Positions 38,177 through 46,827 are shown, counted from the stretch's first letter. The stretch is DNA of 64,000 nucleotides from Elusimicrobiota bacterium (GCA_017528425.1 JAFXOV010000021.1:41709-105708); one strand, 5' to 3'. Notes: generated by a model not told the origin, from the letters alone. Program-made: numbers and translations.

Positions 38177-38794
38177 TCAAAGTAACTCAAGTTGCTTTGA
38201 ATTTAACGGAGCAAATGTCATTCTGTGTATAGGGCAGGGGCCGTATTTTTCTATTGCTTCAAGATGTGCCTTTGTACCGTATCCTTTATGCTTTTCAAAA
38301 TTATATTGCGGATATTGTTTTGCATATTCATACATCATATTATCTCTTGTAACTTTCGCAAGTATTGATGCACATGCAACACATGCACTTTTGGCATCGC
38401 CGGAAACTATTGCCTGTTGTTTGTTTTGTAAATTTCTAATTGTGTGGTTACCGTCAACCAAAACCAAATCCGGTTTTACGGATAACTGTTCCAATGCTTT
38501 TCTCATTGCAAGAAATGTTGCCTGCAAAATATTTATTTCATCTATTGTTTTAGCGTCAACTATTCCTATACCGTAAGAAAATGCTTTTTGTTTTATTTCT
38601 TCAAAGAGAACTTTTCTCTTCTTTTCGGTTAATTTTTTTGAATCGTTTACGCCGTCTATGAATATATCTTTTGGAAGGATAACTGCGGCTGCTACCACCG
38701 GACCTGCTAGAGGACCCCGCCCTGCCTCGTCAACACCTGAGACAAAACTGAGTCCTTTATTATAAAAACCTTTATCAAATTCAAAAAGAGAAAT
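38177..38794 (-). CDS. rnhB: Ribonuclease HII, apparent ATT start
   Basis: A 205-residue RNase HII that removes ribonucleotides from DNA. The catalytic VDEAGRGPLAGP block is encoded upstream of the first standard start (GTG 38698), so a start there would delete the active site. Upstream of it the frame is open to a stop at 38809-38807 and contains no ATG, GTG or TTG. ATT at 38794 lies 7 nt after AAGGA (38806-38802) and gives the N-terminus ISLFEFDKGFYNK. The remaining acidic residues (VLVDGNH, KVTRDNMM) are intact. I therefore infer initiation at ATT; a sequencing error is the main alternative. Confidence 0.85.
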   Translation of the reverse strand: MSLFEFDKGFYNKGLSFVSGVDEAGRGPLAGPVVAAAVILPKDIFIDGVNDSKKLTEKKRKVLFEEIKQKAFSYGIGIVDAKTIDEINILQATFLAMRKALEQLSVKPDLVLVDGNHTIRNLQNKQQAIVSGDAKSACVACASILAKVTRDNMMYEYAKQYPQYNFEKHKGYGTKAHLEAIEKYGPCPIHRMTFAPLNSKQLELL

Positions 38795-38812
38795 TTTAAT
38801 TTCCTTTTATTA

Positions 38813-39193
38813 TTACTTTGCTGCTACAGTTGCTGCTTCTGCTTGTTGTTTATTTTGAACTTCGGAAATTCTTGCTGCTTTACCTGCCAAATCTCTTAAG
38901 TAATAAAGTTTTGCTCTTCTTACTTTACCTTGTCTTACTACTTGTATCTTATCAATTCTTGGTGAATGAATAGGGAATATTCTTTCTACTCCCACACCGA
39001 AAGAGATTTTTCTTACTGTGAAAGTTTCGGTTAAACCTGTACCTTTTCTCTGTATAACTACACCTTCAAAAGCCTGAATTCTTTCGTTTCCGCCTTCAAC
39101 AACTTTGAAGAAAACCTTTACTGTATCTCCGGCTTTGAATTGAACTTTAACATCTTTTTTTTGTGCTGCTTCAATTTGGTCTATAAGTGACAT
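38813..39193 (-). CDS. rplS: 50S ribosomal protein L19
   Basis: A 126-residue ribosomal protein near the 30S interface. [40 protein letters not shown] and [20 protein letters not shown] are family blocks, with [20 protein letters not shown] at the end. A short Ala/Gln-rich tail follows. It stands in the conserved order rpsP-rimM-trmD-rplS. Confidence 0.97.
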   Translation of the reverse strand: MSLIDQIEAAQKKDVKVQFKAGDTVKVFFKVVEGGNERIQAFEGVVIQRKGTGLTETFTVRKISFGVGVERIFPIHSPRIDKIQVVRQGKVRRAKLYYLRDLAGKAARISEVQNKQQAEAATVAAK

Positions 39194-39214
39194 TTTACTA
39201 CTCCTTTAACTTAA

Positions 39215-39922
39215 TTACTTTTTTAACTTTAACAGGTCAGGTCTTCTGTTTTTTGTTCTCTCATAAGACTGCTGTTTTCGCCATTTTTCTATTTCTACAT
39301 GATTACCGGACAACAATACTTCCGGAACCTTCATATTTTTAAATTTTGCGGGGCGGGTATATTGAGGATAATCAAGCATCCCGTCATAAAAAGAATCTTG
39401 TTCTACGGAACATTTGTCTTGAACAACGCCCGGCAACATTCTTGCAACGGAATCTATTAAAACCATTGCCGGAATTTCACCACCTGTCAAAACATAATCT
39501 CCTATAGAGATTTCTTCATCCACCCAATTTAAAACCCTTTCATCAACTCCTTCGTAATGACCGCAAAGTAAAACTAAATGTTCATATTTCGAAAGAGTTT
39601 TAACCTTTTTAGTATTTAATAAGTTGCCTTGCGGACTCATATAAATCACATAAGGTTTTTTATAAGGATTTTTGTATAAACAATTTTTCTTTCTTACACC
39701 AACACTTTTCAATGATAAATATATCGGTTCAACCTGCATTAACATACCTGGTCCGCCGCCGAACGGTCTATCATCTACTTTTTTATGTTTGTCTTTTGTA
39801 AAAGATCTTATATCTACATAATTTATGTTTAAAATTTTGTTTTGCACTGCCCTATTCATCAAACTGCAAGTCATAGGACCTTTAAACATATCTGGGAATA
39901 TAGTCAGTATATCAATCTTCAT
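39215..39922 (-). CDS. trmD: tRNA (guanine(37)-N1)-methyltransferase
   Basis: A 235-residue SPOUT methylase that makes m1G37 next to the anticodon and prevents frameshifting. IDILTIFPDMFKGPM, the DRPFGGGPGMLMQ block, LLCGHYEGVDERVL and EISIGDYVLTGGEIPAM form the trefoil-knot SAM site. PQYTRPAKF is the tRNA-binding segment. It overlaps the 3' end of rimM by 11 nt. Confidence 0.97.
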   Translation of the reverse strand: MKIDILTIFPDMFKGPMTCSLMNRAVQNKILNINYVDIRSFTKDKHKKVDDRPFGGGPGMLMQVEPIYLSLKSVGVRKKNCLYKNPYKKPYVIYMSPQGNLLNTKKVKTLSKYEHLVLLCGHYEGVDERVLNWVDEEISIGDYVLTGGEIPAMVLIDSVARMLPGVVQDKCSVEQDSFYDGMLDYPQYTRPAKFKNMKVPEVLLSGNHVEIEKWRKQQSYERTKNRRPDLLKLKK

Positions 39923-40241
39923 AAACAGTAATTCCGGAAAATTCCTCTACAACTACCGCATCTTCCAATTTTACTTTTGTTCCGTAAATATCAACATATC
40001 CGTCCGGTAAAGATACAAAAATTCTTTTTGCAGATATATCTACTTTTGTAACTATACTTTTTAAAGCCGGAATTAAAAGCTCTTCCGTATCGGACTTTAT
40101 TGTCCAAACATCGTTGTTGCCTGTTGATATAACATCTGCCAACAATCCCAACAAATTTCCGTCTTGATCAAAAACTTCAAAACCCAAAATATCCGCTACT
40201 TTCCAACTTGTTTTAGCGGTTTTTTTACGAATACTGCCCAT
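39912..40241 (-). CDS. rimM: RimM-like PRC-barrel protein, N-terminal domain absent
   Basis: A 109-residue protein in the rimM position. It matches only the C-terminal PRC-barrel of RimM: a KVADILGFEVFDQDGNLLG strand pair, NDVWTIKSDTEELLIPALKS, and SAKRIFVSLPDGYVD. Full RimM (about 165-180 residues) has an N-terminal RimM fold that binds 30S; it is missing, and only 3 nt separate this start from the khpA stop, so a nearby frameshift cannot restore it. It may still aid 30S maturation through S19, or be a specialised short form. Confidence 0.8.
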   Translation of the reverse strand: MGSIRKKTAKTSWKVADILGFEVFDQDGNLLGLLADVISTGNNDVWTIKSDTEELLIPALKSIVTKVDISAKRIFVSLPDGYVDIYGTKVKLEDAVVVEEFSGITVYED

Positions 40242-40244
40242 TTA

Positions 40245-40475
40245 CTACTCTACTATCTCCAATGTTGTTCTCTTATCAAGTTTTGCAGAAGCAGAATTCA
40301 AAATTATTCTGATAGCTTTTATTATTCTTCCTTCTTTACCGATAATTTTACCTCTGTCGCCTGCTGCAACTTTGAGTTCCAAAATTGTTGATTTTTCACC
40401 TATAACTTCATTTACTTCTACTTGATCAGGATTATCTACTAATGATTTTGCTATAAAAAGGATTAATTCTTTCAT
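40245..40475 (-). CDS. khpA: KH-domain RNA-binding protein KhpA
   Basis: A 76-residue single KH domain. DRGKIIGKEGRIIKAIRIIL contains the GxxG RNA-binding loop (GKEG). It is a small RNA-binding partner often found between rpsP and rimM, where it is known as YlqC/KhpA. Its exact target is unknown here. Confidence 0.93.
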   Translation of the reverse strand: MKELILFIAKSLVDNPDQVEVNEVIGEKSTILELKVAAGDRGKIIGKEGRIIKAIRIILNSASAKLDKRTTLEIVE

Positions 40476-40529
40476 CGTTATATCTCCATTAATTTTCTTT
40501 TAGTTTTAAACAACAATTAAATACAAATA

Positions 40530-40787
40530 CTATTTACTTTCTTCTGCAGGTGCTGATGCTTTCTTTAACAAATCTGCAACTGTATCGGAAGGTTTTGCAC
40601 CGGTTTTTAACCAATACTCAACTCTGTCTTGTTTTACATTCAATTTGTTTTCCTGCAATACCGGATCGTATTGTCCTAAAATTTCAATAGGTTTGCCGTT
40701 TCTTTTTGCTCTTTGATCGATAGCAACTACTCTGTAGTAAGCTCTCTTCGGTCTTCCTATTCTCTGTAGACGAATTCTCACACTCAT
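40530..40787 (-). CDS. rpsP: 30S ribosomal protein S16
   Basis: An 85-residue S16. VRIRLQRIGRPKRAYYRVVA at the N-terminus, GKPIEILGQYDP and RVEYWLKTGAKPSDTVADLL are diagnostic. It is the first gene of the rpsP-khpA-rimM-trmD-rplS-rnhB-yraN operon, with AAGGAGAAATGTAA just upstream. Confidence 0.97.
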   Translation of the reverse strand: MSVRIRLQRIGRPKRAYYRVVAIDQRAKRNGKPIEILGQYDPVLQENKLNVKQDRVEYWLKTGAKPSDTVADLLKKASAPAEESK

Positions 40788-40814
40788 TTACATTTCTCCT
40801 TAAATAAATAAAAT

Positions 40815-40841
40815 ACTGACTTGCCTTTAAAACAAGTTAGT
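40815..40841 (-). promoter_or_regulatory. Hairpin in the rpsP leader
   Basis: An imperfect inverted repeat (ACTgACTTG / CAAGTtAGT, 9-nt loop) lies between the promoter and rpsP, close to the predicted transcript 5' end. It could control the operon or stabilise the mRNA; no known leader motif was recognised. Confidence 0.4.
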
Positions 40842-40846
40842 ATAAG

Positions 40847-40875
40847 ATTTTATATGTTTTTGGCTAATTTGTCAA
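40847..40875 (-). promoter_or_regulatory. Strong promoter of the rpsP operon
   Basis: Minus strand: TTGACA (40875-40870), 17-nt spacer, TAAAAT (40852-40847). The leader is about 52 nt. Confidence 0.75.
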
Positions 40876-40925
40876 CAACCGGAAAGACAATTTATAATTT
40901 ATAATTTACAATTTATAATTGATAA

Positions 40926-40957
40926 AAAAAACGGGAAGATAGCTCTTCCCGTTTTTT
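40926..40957 (-). terminator. Terminator after the small barrel gene, copy 1
   Basis: A 12-14 bp hairpin of the type AACGGGAAGA / TCTTCCCGTT flanked by A- and T-runs. Near-identical terminators occur at 53421-53450 and 60357-60388, each followed by ATATTTT(T)AT and a dispersed repeat. Confidence 0.85.
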
Positions 40958-40965
40958 GATATTTT

Positions 40966-41002
40966 ATGGATTGCCACAACCGCTGAAGCGGTTTCGCAAT
41001 GA
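40966..41002. repeat. ATTGYCACAACCGC repeat, copy 1
   Basis: ATGGATTGCCACAACCGCT, then GAAGCGGTTTCGCAATGAC, containing the palindrome AACCGCTGAAGCGGTT. It begins right after the stop codon of the 41003 barrel gene. The second copy is at 53462-53498, after its paralogue. Confidence 0.75.
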
Positions 41003-41653
41003 CTATATGTTGAATTTATATCCTGCAAAAAATGTAAGTGCTGTACTTTTCATATCACAAATCTCTGGTGAACTATACAAAGTATTTTCATATTTGCTTG
41101 ACCAATAGTTTGTTGAAAATACAAACTCAAATACAAAATCATTCATTATTTCTGTTCCTGCTCCTAATCCCCAATATAATCCGTTACTATCTACGTCATA
41201 TTTATAATAAACAGGTTCATCTATCCACTTACCACTCATATCAACTCTGTTTAAGCCATAACCAATTTGACCTATTGCATAAAGCGCCGTAAATATTTTT
41301 GAATCTATTTTTGCGGTAGGTTTCACCGTTAAATAGATATTTGTTACTCCCGATTCACTAGATTTTAGGCCGGACCAAGTTCCTGATAAATCAGAATCAA
41401 ACTGATAATTTAAACCTAAACCTATCGGTAATTCGGGAAATATATAGTAAAGGCCTTCAACCGCTATAGATAATGCTGGATTTTTATTATATCCACCAAA
41501 ACTATCACCTTCATCTTCACCATAACACCAAACAATTGTAGGATTCACTGCAACACCTAATTTACCTACAATTTCCATGTCCCCTTTTTCTGCCGCAAAT
41601 ACCGGTACTACCATTGCTACTGCCAACAACAATGCTAACAAACTTTTCTTCAT
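41003..41653 (-). CDS. Small outer-membrane beta-barrel protein, paralogue 1
   Basis: A 216-residue exported protein: signal peptide ending VVPVFAAEKG (about 1-21), then amphipathic strands with aromatic girdles (GLYYIFPELPIGLGLNYQFD, VTNIYLTVKP, LTFFAGYKFNI) and a terminal aromatic strand, as in OmpW/OmpX-size 8-stranded barrels. It is paralogous to the protein at 53499-54101: nearly the same signal peptide, the NIYLTVKP / NIYLSVKP segment and GYKF ending. Ligand unknown. Confidence 0.75.
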   Translation of the reverse strand: MKKSLLALLLAVAMVVPVFAAEKGDMEIVGKLGVAVNPTIVWCYGEDEGDSFGGYNKNPALSIAVEGLYYIFPELPIGLGLNYQFDSDLSGTWSGLKSSESGVTNIYLTVKPTAKIDSKIFTALYAIGQIGYGLNRVDMSGKWIDEPVYYKYDVDSNGLYWGLGAGTEIMNDFVFEFVFSTNYWSSKYENTLYSSPEICDMKSTALTFFAGYKFNI

Positions 41654-41677
41654 TTATTTTCCCCTTTTTATAAAAAT

Positions 41678-44600
41678 TTACTTCATATACTTTTTAAATT
41701 CTTTTAGAAATTGTATCACATAATCAATGAAATTTGAATATATTTTGCTTTTTACCAATTTAAAACTGAAACTGTCGGTTCTGTTAAATTCCACCAAAGA
41801 ATTGTAATCTGTTATAAATCGCATTGAATCTATTCTATCAAAATTGGTATCTTTTCTAAAGTATATGTAACAAAACCTTTTATCTTCCGATATTCTTTCA
41901 ACAAAAACTTTTGATGCATTTATTTTAATTTGTGCTATCTTAAACAAATTTTCCACATTTTCCGGTATTTTTCCGAACCTGTCCAAAAGTTCGTTTCTTA
42001 TTTCATCAATTTCTTCCTGAACATATATGTTCGATATTTTTCTGTAGAATAAGATTCTTATATCTTCATCTTCAATATAATCCTGCGGAATAAAAGCATC
42101 TATATATAAGTCAACTTCAACATTATGTTTCCTGTCTTCTTTTTGAGGAACACCTCTGACTTTATGGCCTTCTTCTTCAAGTAATCTTGCAAACATCTCG
42201 TAACCGATATCTCTGACAAAACCGTGCTGTTTTGCACTTAATATACCGCCGGCACCTCTTATTTCCAAATCTTTCAATGCAATTTTGTATCCCGAACCCA
42301 ACTCACTGAAATTTTTCATTGCTTCAAGTCTTTTAATTGCATCATCATTCATATCCTTTTCTTTATAGAAAAGGTAACAATATGCTTTTTGTTTTTCTCT
42401 GCCGATTCTTCCTCTTAACTGATGAAGTTGCGAAAGCCCGAAATTTTGTGCATCTTCTATTATCATTGTGTTTACCGTAGGAATATCTATACCGGACTCT
42501 ATTATAGTTGTTGCTATCAACACATCCAGTTCCCTGTGTAAAAACCGCCACATAACTTTTTCTATCTCGGACGGTTTCATTTGCCCGTGTATAACATCCA
42601 ACCTTATATCAGGCAACAACTTTTTTATTTCGGCAGCTTTATTTAATATTGTTTCAACTCTGTTATAAACATAAAATACCTGCCCGTTTCTTGAAAGTTC
42701 GGCCTCGATAATATTTTTTATAAGTTTGGAATCGTAAAATGCAATATTTGTTTCTATAGGTTGTCTTCCGTAAGGTTGTGTTTCTATTAAAGATAAATCT
42801 CTTAACCCGTACAATGCTCCCGATAATGTTCTCGGAATAGGAGTAGCCGATAACATTAATATATCTATATTTTGTTTCATCTGTTTAATTTTTTCTTTCT
42901 GTTTAACACCGAACCTGTGCTCTTCATCTATAATCAAAAGTCCCAAATTTTTGAACTCAACATCTTTTTGCAACAGTCTGTGTGTACCTACAATAATATC
43001 AATATTTCCTGCTTTAAGTTCCTGCAAAATCTTTTTTTGTTGAGCTGGTTTTTGAAATCTGCTTATAACTTCAACTTTTGCGGGAAATGCCGCTAACCTG
43101 TTAACAAAAGTGTTGTAATGTTGTTCTGCTAAAACCGTAGTAGGAACAAGAAGTGCAACCTGCTTTGATTGGCACACAACTTTAAATGCCGCCCTTAAAG
43201 CAACTTCGGTTTTACCGAACCCCACATCACCGCAAATTAACCTTTCCATAGGGTACGGTTTAGAAAAATCGTTGTTTATATCTTCTATTGCTTTTAGTTG
43301 GTCTGTTGTTTCCTCGTATGCAAAAGAATCTGCCAAATCTTTTTCCAATAAACTCATTTGCGGATACGGTTGTCTTTGAGTCTGTGCTCTTTGAGCATAA
43401 AGTTTTAACAACTCTTTTGCAAAAGCGGAAGCTTCTTCTCTGGCTCTGTGTTTTACTCGTTCCCAGGCAAATGTATCCATAGAATACAGTTTCGGTTTTA
43501 CACCTTCAACACCGATATATTTTTGAACCACCCTGAAATCGTCAGGCGGAACATAAAGTTTATCCCCTTTTCTGTACTCTATGCACAAATATTCGGCAGT
43601 TTTATCGGACTGACTTATCTTCTTTAATCCTTTATATTTTCCTATACCGTACTTTTCATGAACGACATAATCGCCTGCGGAGATTTCCCATATTCCTTCA
43701 AGTCTTTTACCGCTTTTCATCTTAGGGAAACTTATTTGTTTTCTTTTATAAAGAATTTCTTTTGTTGAAATTATCGCAACTTCGTCTTTCAAATAAAAGC
43801 CGTGCCATAACGGCATAATTGTCATGGCCGGTATATCGTCGAACTCCCATCCGTTTTCATAAAACAAGTCCACCATCTTTTGTTTTTCCGGTTCGTTGGA
43901 ACAATATATTTTTATAGGTATCGCATTATATTTTAAATCTTGTATTAACCCGATAAAATATTTTATGTCGCCTTGAAATCCCTGAAAACTTTGATAATTA
44001 TAATGGATAGATTTTTTGTTTAACGGATCGTTTATTATCAAATTAAATTTATCGAAACGGCTGTCTTTTTCTATTTCATCATCACAATATACAACAAAGT
44101 TATTATTTAATTGGTCTAACAATGTCGTTTTTGTATCTACAATTTTGTACGGAAAGATAGTTATTTCATTCAAATATTCCTGCGATCTTTGCGAAATATA
44201 ATCAAAAGTTTTTATTGTTTCCACCGTTTCGAAATCAAAAGTTATTCTTATGGGATTTTCGTTGTCACATGGCCAAATATCAAGAATATCTCCCCTTACG
44301 GAAAACTGACCTTTATCTTCAACGAAATTTTCTCTTGAATATCCTATTTTGGATAAACTCGTTATTAACCCGTTATACTTGTATCCGTTATTTACTTTTA
44401 AAGTTATGGTATTATCCTGTAAAGCATTAAAAGTTAGTACTTCTTTATCTACCGATTCTTTGTCGGCAACAACAACGGTTTGCTGCAATGCCGATATTTT
44501 AGATAATGTTATTATTCTTTTGGCTTCGTCATCGGACGGATATTCCAATACCGTTATATCTTCATTATCAAGAAAAGTTTTGATATCTTGGCTTACGGAA

Positions 44601-44743
44601 TCTATTTCGTTATCATTGAGTATAACAAGCATAGATTTTTCGTTACTTGTTAATATATATTGGGATAAAAAGTGTGCTACCGAACACTCGTTTACCCCTG
44701 ATATATAAAGTTTTTTTGTATCAAAAATTTTCTTTTCTGTCAT
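41678..44743 (-). CDS. mfd: Transcription-repair coupling factor
   Basis: A 1,021-residue ATP-dependent translocase that removes stalled RNA polymerase and recruits UvrA. The N-terminal UvrB-like region includes EDKGQFSVRGDILDIWP; the RNA polymerase-interacting domain begins with GDYVVHEKYGIGKYKGLKKI; the motor has Walker A GDVGFGKTEVALRAAF, DEEHRFG, SATPIPRT and QLRGRIGR; a TRCF domain ends the protein. It is slightly shorter than E. coli Mfd (1,148). The 5' end abuts a flavin reductase gene. Confidence 0.97.
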   Translation of the reverse strand: MTEKKIFDTKKLYISGVNECSVAHFLSQYILTSNEKSMLVILNDNEIDSVSQDIKTFLDNEDITVLEYPSDDEAKRIITLSKISALQQTVVVADKESVDKEVLTFNALQDNTITLKVNNGYKYNGLITSLSKIGYSRENFVEDKGQFSVRGDILDIWPCDNENPIRITFDFETVETIKTFDYISQRSQEYLNEITIFPYKIVDTKTTLLDQLNNNFVVYCDDEIEKDSRFDKFNLIINDPLNKKSIHYNYQSFQGFQGDIKYFIGLIQDLKYNAIPIKIYCSNEPEKQKMVDLFYENGWEFDDIPAMTIMPLWHGFYLKDEVAIISTKEILYKRKQISFPKMKSGKRLEGIWEISAGDYVVHEKYGIGKYKGLKKISQSDKTAEYLCIEYRKGDKLYVPPDDFRVVQKYIGVEGVKPKLYSMDTFAWERVKHRAREEASAFAKELLKLYAQRAQTQRQPYPQMSLLEKDLADSFAYEETTDQLKAIEDINNDFSKPYPMERLICGDVGFGKTEVALRAAFKVVCQSKQVALLVPTTVLAEQHYNTFVNRLAAFPAKVEVISRFQKPAQQKKILQELKAGNIDIIVGTHRLLQKDVEFKNLGLLIIDEEHRFGVKQKEKIKQMKQNIDILMLSATPIPRTLSGALYGLRDLSLIETQPYGRQPIETNIAFYDSKLIKNIIEAELSRNGQVFYVYNRVETILNKAAEIKKLLPDIRLDVIHGQMKPSEIEKVMWRFLHRELDVLIATTIIESGIDIPTVNTMIIEDAQNFGLSQLHQLRGRIGREKQKAYCYLFYKEKDMNDDAIKRLEAMKNFSELGSGYKIALKDLEIRGAGGILSAKQHGFVRDIGYEMFARLLEEEGHKVRGVPQKEDRKHNVEVDLYIDAFIPQDYIEDEDIRILFYRKISNIYVQEEIDEIRNELLDRFGKIPENVENLFKIAQIKINASKVFVERISEDKRFCYIYFRKDTNFDRIDSMRFITDYNSLVEFNRTDSFSFKLVKSKIYSNFIDYVIQFLKEFKKYMK

Positions 44744-44744
44744 C

Positions 44745-45302
44745 TTATTTTATTGCTTTACCATCTTCAAAAGCATTACCAACAACTTCACTTACTTTCA
44801 AATATTTGTGTCCTACACCGTCGTAACTTATAGGTTCTAATTTCAGCGGATCTATTTTGCCTTTTTCGTCCAATATTTTTTCATCCGCGCTTACGTTAAC
44901 GATATCCGCAATAATGTTTCCGTTATCATCAAACTTTATTAATTTACATTCTAAAGTCATCGGCAATTCTTTTATTACAGGTGCATCAACAAAAGAACTT
45001 TTTTCTACTGTAAATCCTGCTTTTTCTATTTTGTTCGGAACTTCGTTCCCGGAAACTATACCCAAATAATCACACTCTTTAACATGTTTTGCATCCGCGA
45101 AACTTATAGTAAATGCTTTTTTTACTTTTATATTTTGTGTTGTTTTATGACTTTCATCCAAACAAATCATAACTTTTTTGTAATCATATACACTGCCCCA
45201 AGCGGCATTCATTGCATTTGCATTACCTTTTTCATCGTAGGCAGCAACGATTAATACCGGCATAGGATAAAACCAAGTTTGTTGTCCGAAATTTTTTCTC
45301 AT
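44745..45302 (-). CDS. Flavin reductase-like FMN-binding protein
   Basis: A 185-residue split-barrel flavoprotein. PMPVLIVAAYDEKGNANAMN (about 14-33) and CLDESHKTTQNIKVKKAFTI are the FMN-binding strands, and CDYLGIVSGNEVPNKIEKAG is the usual middle segment. It resembles flavin reductase/flavoredoxin proteins common in anaerobes. It is the first gene before mfd, one base apart; the pairing seems to be chance co-transcription. Confidence 0.85.
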   Translation of the reverse strand: MRKNFGQQTWFYPMPVLIVAAYDEKGNANAMNAAWGSVYDYKKVMICLDESHKTTQNIKVKKAFTISFADAKHVKECDYLGIVSGNEVPNKIEKAGFTVEKSSFVDAPVIKELPMTLECKLIKFDDNGNIIADIVNVSADEKILDEKGKIDPLKLEPISYDGVGHKYLKVSEVVGNAFEDGKAIK

Positions 45303-45335
45303 AAAATGCTCCTTAAAACAATATTGTATTTTAAT

Positions 45336-45364
45336 ATTATACTATTTTGAACTTTGTTGTTAAA
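45336..45364 (-). promoter_or_regulatory. Promoter of flavin reductase-mfd
   Basis: Minus strand: TTTAAC (45364-45359), 17-nt spacer, TATAAT (45341-45336), followed by AAGGAG before the ATG at 45302. Confidence 0.5.
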
Positions 45365-45366
45365 AT

Positions 45367-45400
45367 AAAAAATCCGCATATAAATTATATACGGATTTTA
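45367..45400 (-). terminator. Terminator after thyX
   Basis: Inverted repeat AAAATCCG / CGGATTTT with an AT-rich extension (ATATAA loop region), 22 nt beyond the thyX stop. It has T-rich flanks on both strands. Confidence 0.75.
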
Positions 45401-45421
45401 TATTCAGTTTATTGTTTTTAA

Positions 45422-46093
45422 CTATATTCTTTTCCAGGGTTTACCGCAAGGTTTGTCTTCCGTGCAAGCACCTTTTACACAGTTAGGACCTGCATCATTA
45501 AAAAGTATCGGTGCAACTTCTTTTGCAAGTTTCAACATTCTGCAAGCCATATCTCTTATTTCCCATTGTGCTCTGTTACAACATCTTAATTCAAAGAAAT
45601 GTCTTAATTCTCTTGCATTCATTGTAATAACTATTTTTGTCGAAGAAGCATTAGGCAAAACATATCTTGAATCTTCCGCAGGGATACCTGCTTCGATAAA
45701 CTCGTTATAATATTGTTGCGACAATTTTAAAAATTCGTTATATTTTGCCAACAATTTTTCATCTTTTGATATTGTCGGCGGAATAACGAAATCTACACCT
45801 TTCTTGTTAAACTTTACATATCTTTGACTTTGAACCGAAAAAGATGCAATTCTGTGTCTTGTAAGTTGTGCAAGTAGAGCTCTTGATACACCTTCTATTC
45901 CGAAACTGAATGATGCATGTTCCAAAACGGATAAATGTCCGGACTTTATTATTCTTTTTAAAATATCTTCGATTTTTTCTTGTGTCATTTGTTCTTTTAA
46001 TTCTTCTATACCTACAGCACTGTAACATAATCTTCCCGCTATGGCACAAGTTTTTTCCGGCTCGTTTGTATATTTTAGTAATTCTACTATCAT
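45422..46093 (-). CDS. thyX: FAD-dependent thymidylate synthase
   Basis: A 223-residue ThyX that makes dTMP with FAD and methylene-tetrahydrofolate. LTRHRIASFSVQSQRYVKF carries the ThyX motif RHRxxS plus the QSQRY residues, and LEHASFSFGIEGVSRALLAQ precedes it. ELRHFFELRCCNRAQWEIRD is the C-terminal active-site helix. A short Cys-rich tail follows (GPNCVKGACTEDKPCGKPW), with four cysteines, longer than minimal ThyX; it may bind metal. Confidence 0.95.
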   Translation of the reverse strand: MIVELLKYTNEPEKTCAIAGRLCYSAVGIEELKEQMTQEKIEDILKRIIKSGHLSVLEHASFSFGIEGVSRALLAQLTRHRIASFSVQSQRYVKFNKKGVDFVIPPTISKDEKLLAKYNEFLKLSQQYYNEFIEAGIPAEDSRYVLPNASSTKIVITMNARELRHFFELRCCNRAQWEIRDMACRMLKLAKEVAPILFNDAGPNCVKGACTEDKPCGKPWKRI

Positions 46094-46149
46094 TTTTTAC
46101 TCCAAAACGTTTTATTTATTATGAAGTATTATAACAAATTTTAAGTTAT

Positions 46150-46593
46150 CTATAAAAGTTGTTGAATATTTGTGAACAAATCAAAATTTTTGTTATCGTT
46201 TAACAAATCATCTATAGTTATAGAACCGAAAAATTTGTTTATGATATCATAAAACTTGTTCCACATAAATACGGTTTTGCATTGTGCTTTTCTTTTGCAA
46301 TGTTCACCTTTTTTTAAGCATGTAACAGGTGCAAGATCTCCTTCGGTAAGTTTCAGTATATCTATAACTTTATACTTATTTATATTTTTACCTAATTTGT
46401 AACCGCCGCCTTTACCGTGAACACCTTCAACAATTTTGTGTTTTGTAAGTATAGGCAAAATTTTTTCCAAATACTTTAATGATATCTCTTGTCTTTTGGC
46501 AACATCTTTCATAGGTATAAAATTCCCGTTGGAATTTTGTGCCAAATCTATTATTACTCTTATGGCATATCTGCCTCTTGTCGATATTAACAT
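46150..46593 (-). CDS. Rrf2-family, IscR-like Fe-S regulator
   Basis: A 147-residue winged-helix regulator. ISTRGRYAIRVIIDLAQNS and DVAKRQEISLKYLEKILPIL form the DNA-binding part; VEGVHGKGGGYKLGKNINKY is the wing. TCLKKGEHCKRKAQCK supplies three Cys in a C-x6-C-x5-C pattern, close to the cluster-binding set of IscR (C-x5-C-x5-C). It likely senses Fe-S status for the IscU/IscS genes upstream. It may also be the protein that binds the metY/patB operator, but this is speculation. Confidence 0.88.
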   Translation of the reverse strand: MLISTRGRYAIRVIIDLAQNSNGNFIPMKDVAKRQEISLKYLEKILPILTKHKIVEGVHGKGGGYKLGKNINKYKVIDILKLTEGDLAPVTCLKKGEHCKRKAQCKTVFMWNKFYDIINKFFGSITIDDLLNDNKNFDLFTNIQQLL

Positions 46594-46624
46594 ATTAACT
46601 CCTTAAACTTTAATAAGTATTTTT

Positions 46625-46827
46625 AAAATTTTCGTTTACAAGCATGATTAAAGCCGTCTATGAGTGCAGAAATTTTTAAAGTAAAAAACTATAAATCAAA
46701 AAAGTTTTTTAGTGCGAACATGTTTGAAGATTTTTCCGTTACATTAGGTCGTTAGGAAAAATCAAGTTGGAGCACGGCTTTAAAAATTTCAAGCGAATGG
46801 CTTTTTTTCTTGTAAATGAGAAATTTT
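46625..46827. repeat. Nested-hairpin element F between iscU and the Rrf2 gene
   Basis: Outer arms AAAATTTTCGTTTACAAG (46625-46642) and CTTGTAAATGAGAAATTTT (46809-46827) can pair. Inside, TTAAAGCCGT (46648-46657) can pair with ACGGCTTTAA (46774-46783), while GAAATTTTTAAAG (46669-46681) can pair with CTTTAAAAATTTC (46778-46790); the two pairings overlap and exclude each other. An apical GATTTTTCC/GGAAAAATC stem (46729-46763) has a 17-nt loop. The 241-nt gap holds no convincing ORF. Confidence 0.6.

Noticed and set aside
39912..40475. RimM N-domain lost by a local frameshift
   Set aside because: The khpA stop codon is only 3 nt upstream of the rimM start and khpA is complete, so no room exists for a displaced N-domain.
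40885..40922. AT-rich tandem units (AATTTATAATTTA) as an origin or regulatory array
   Set aside because: The copies are short and imperfect, and similar AT microrepeats occur in other gaps (48520-48545, 60060-60120); no DnaA boxes or dnaA/gyrB genes are nearby.
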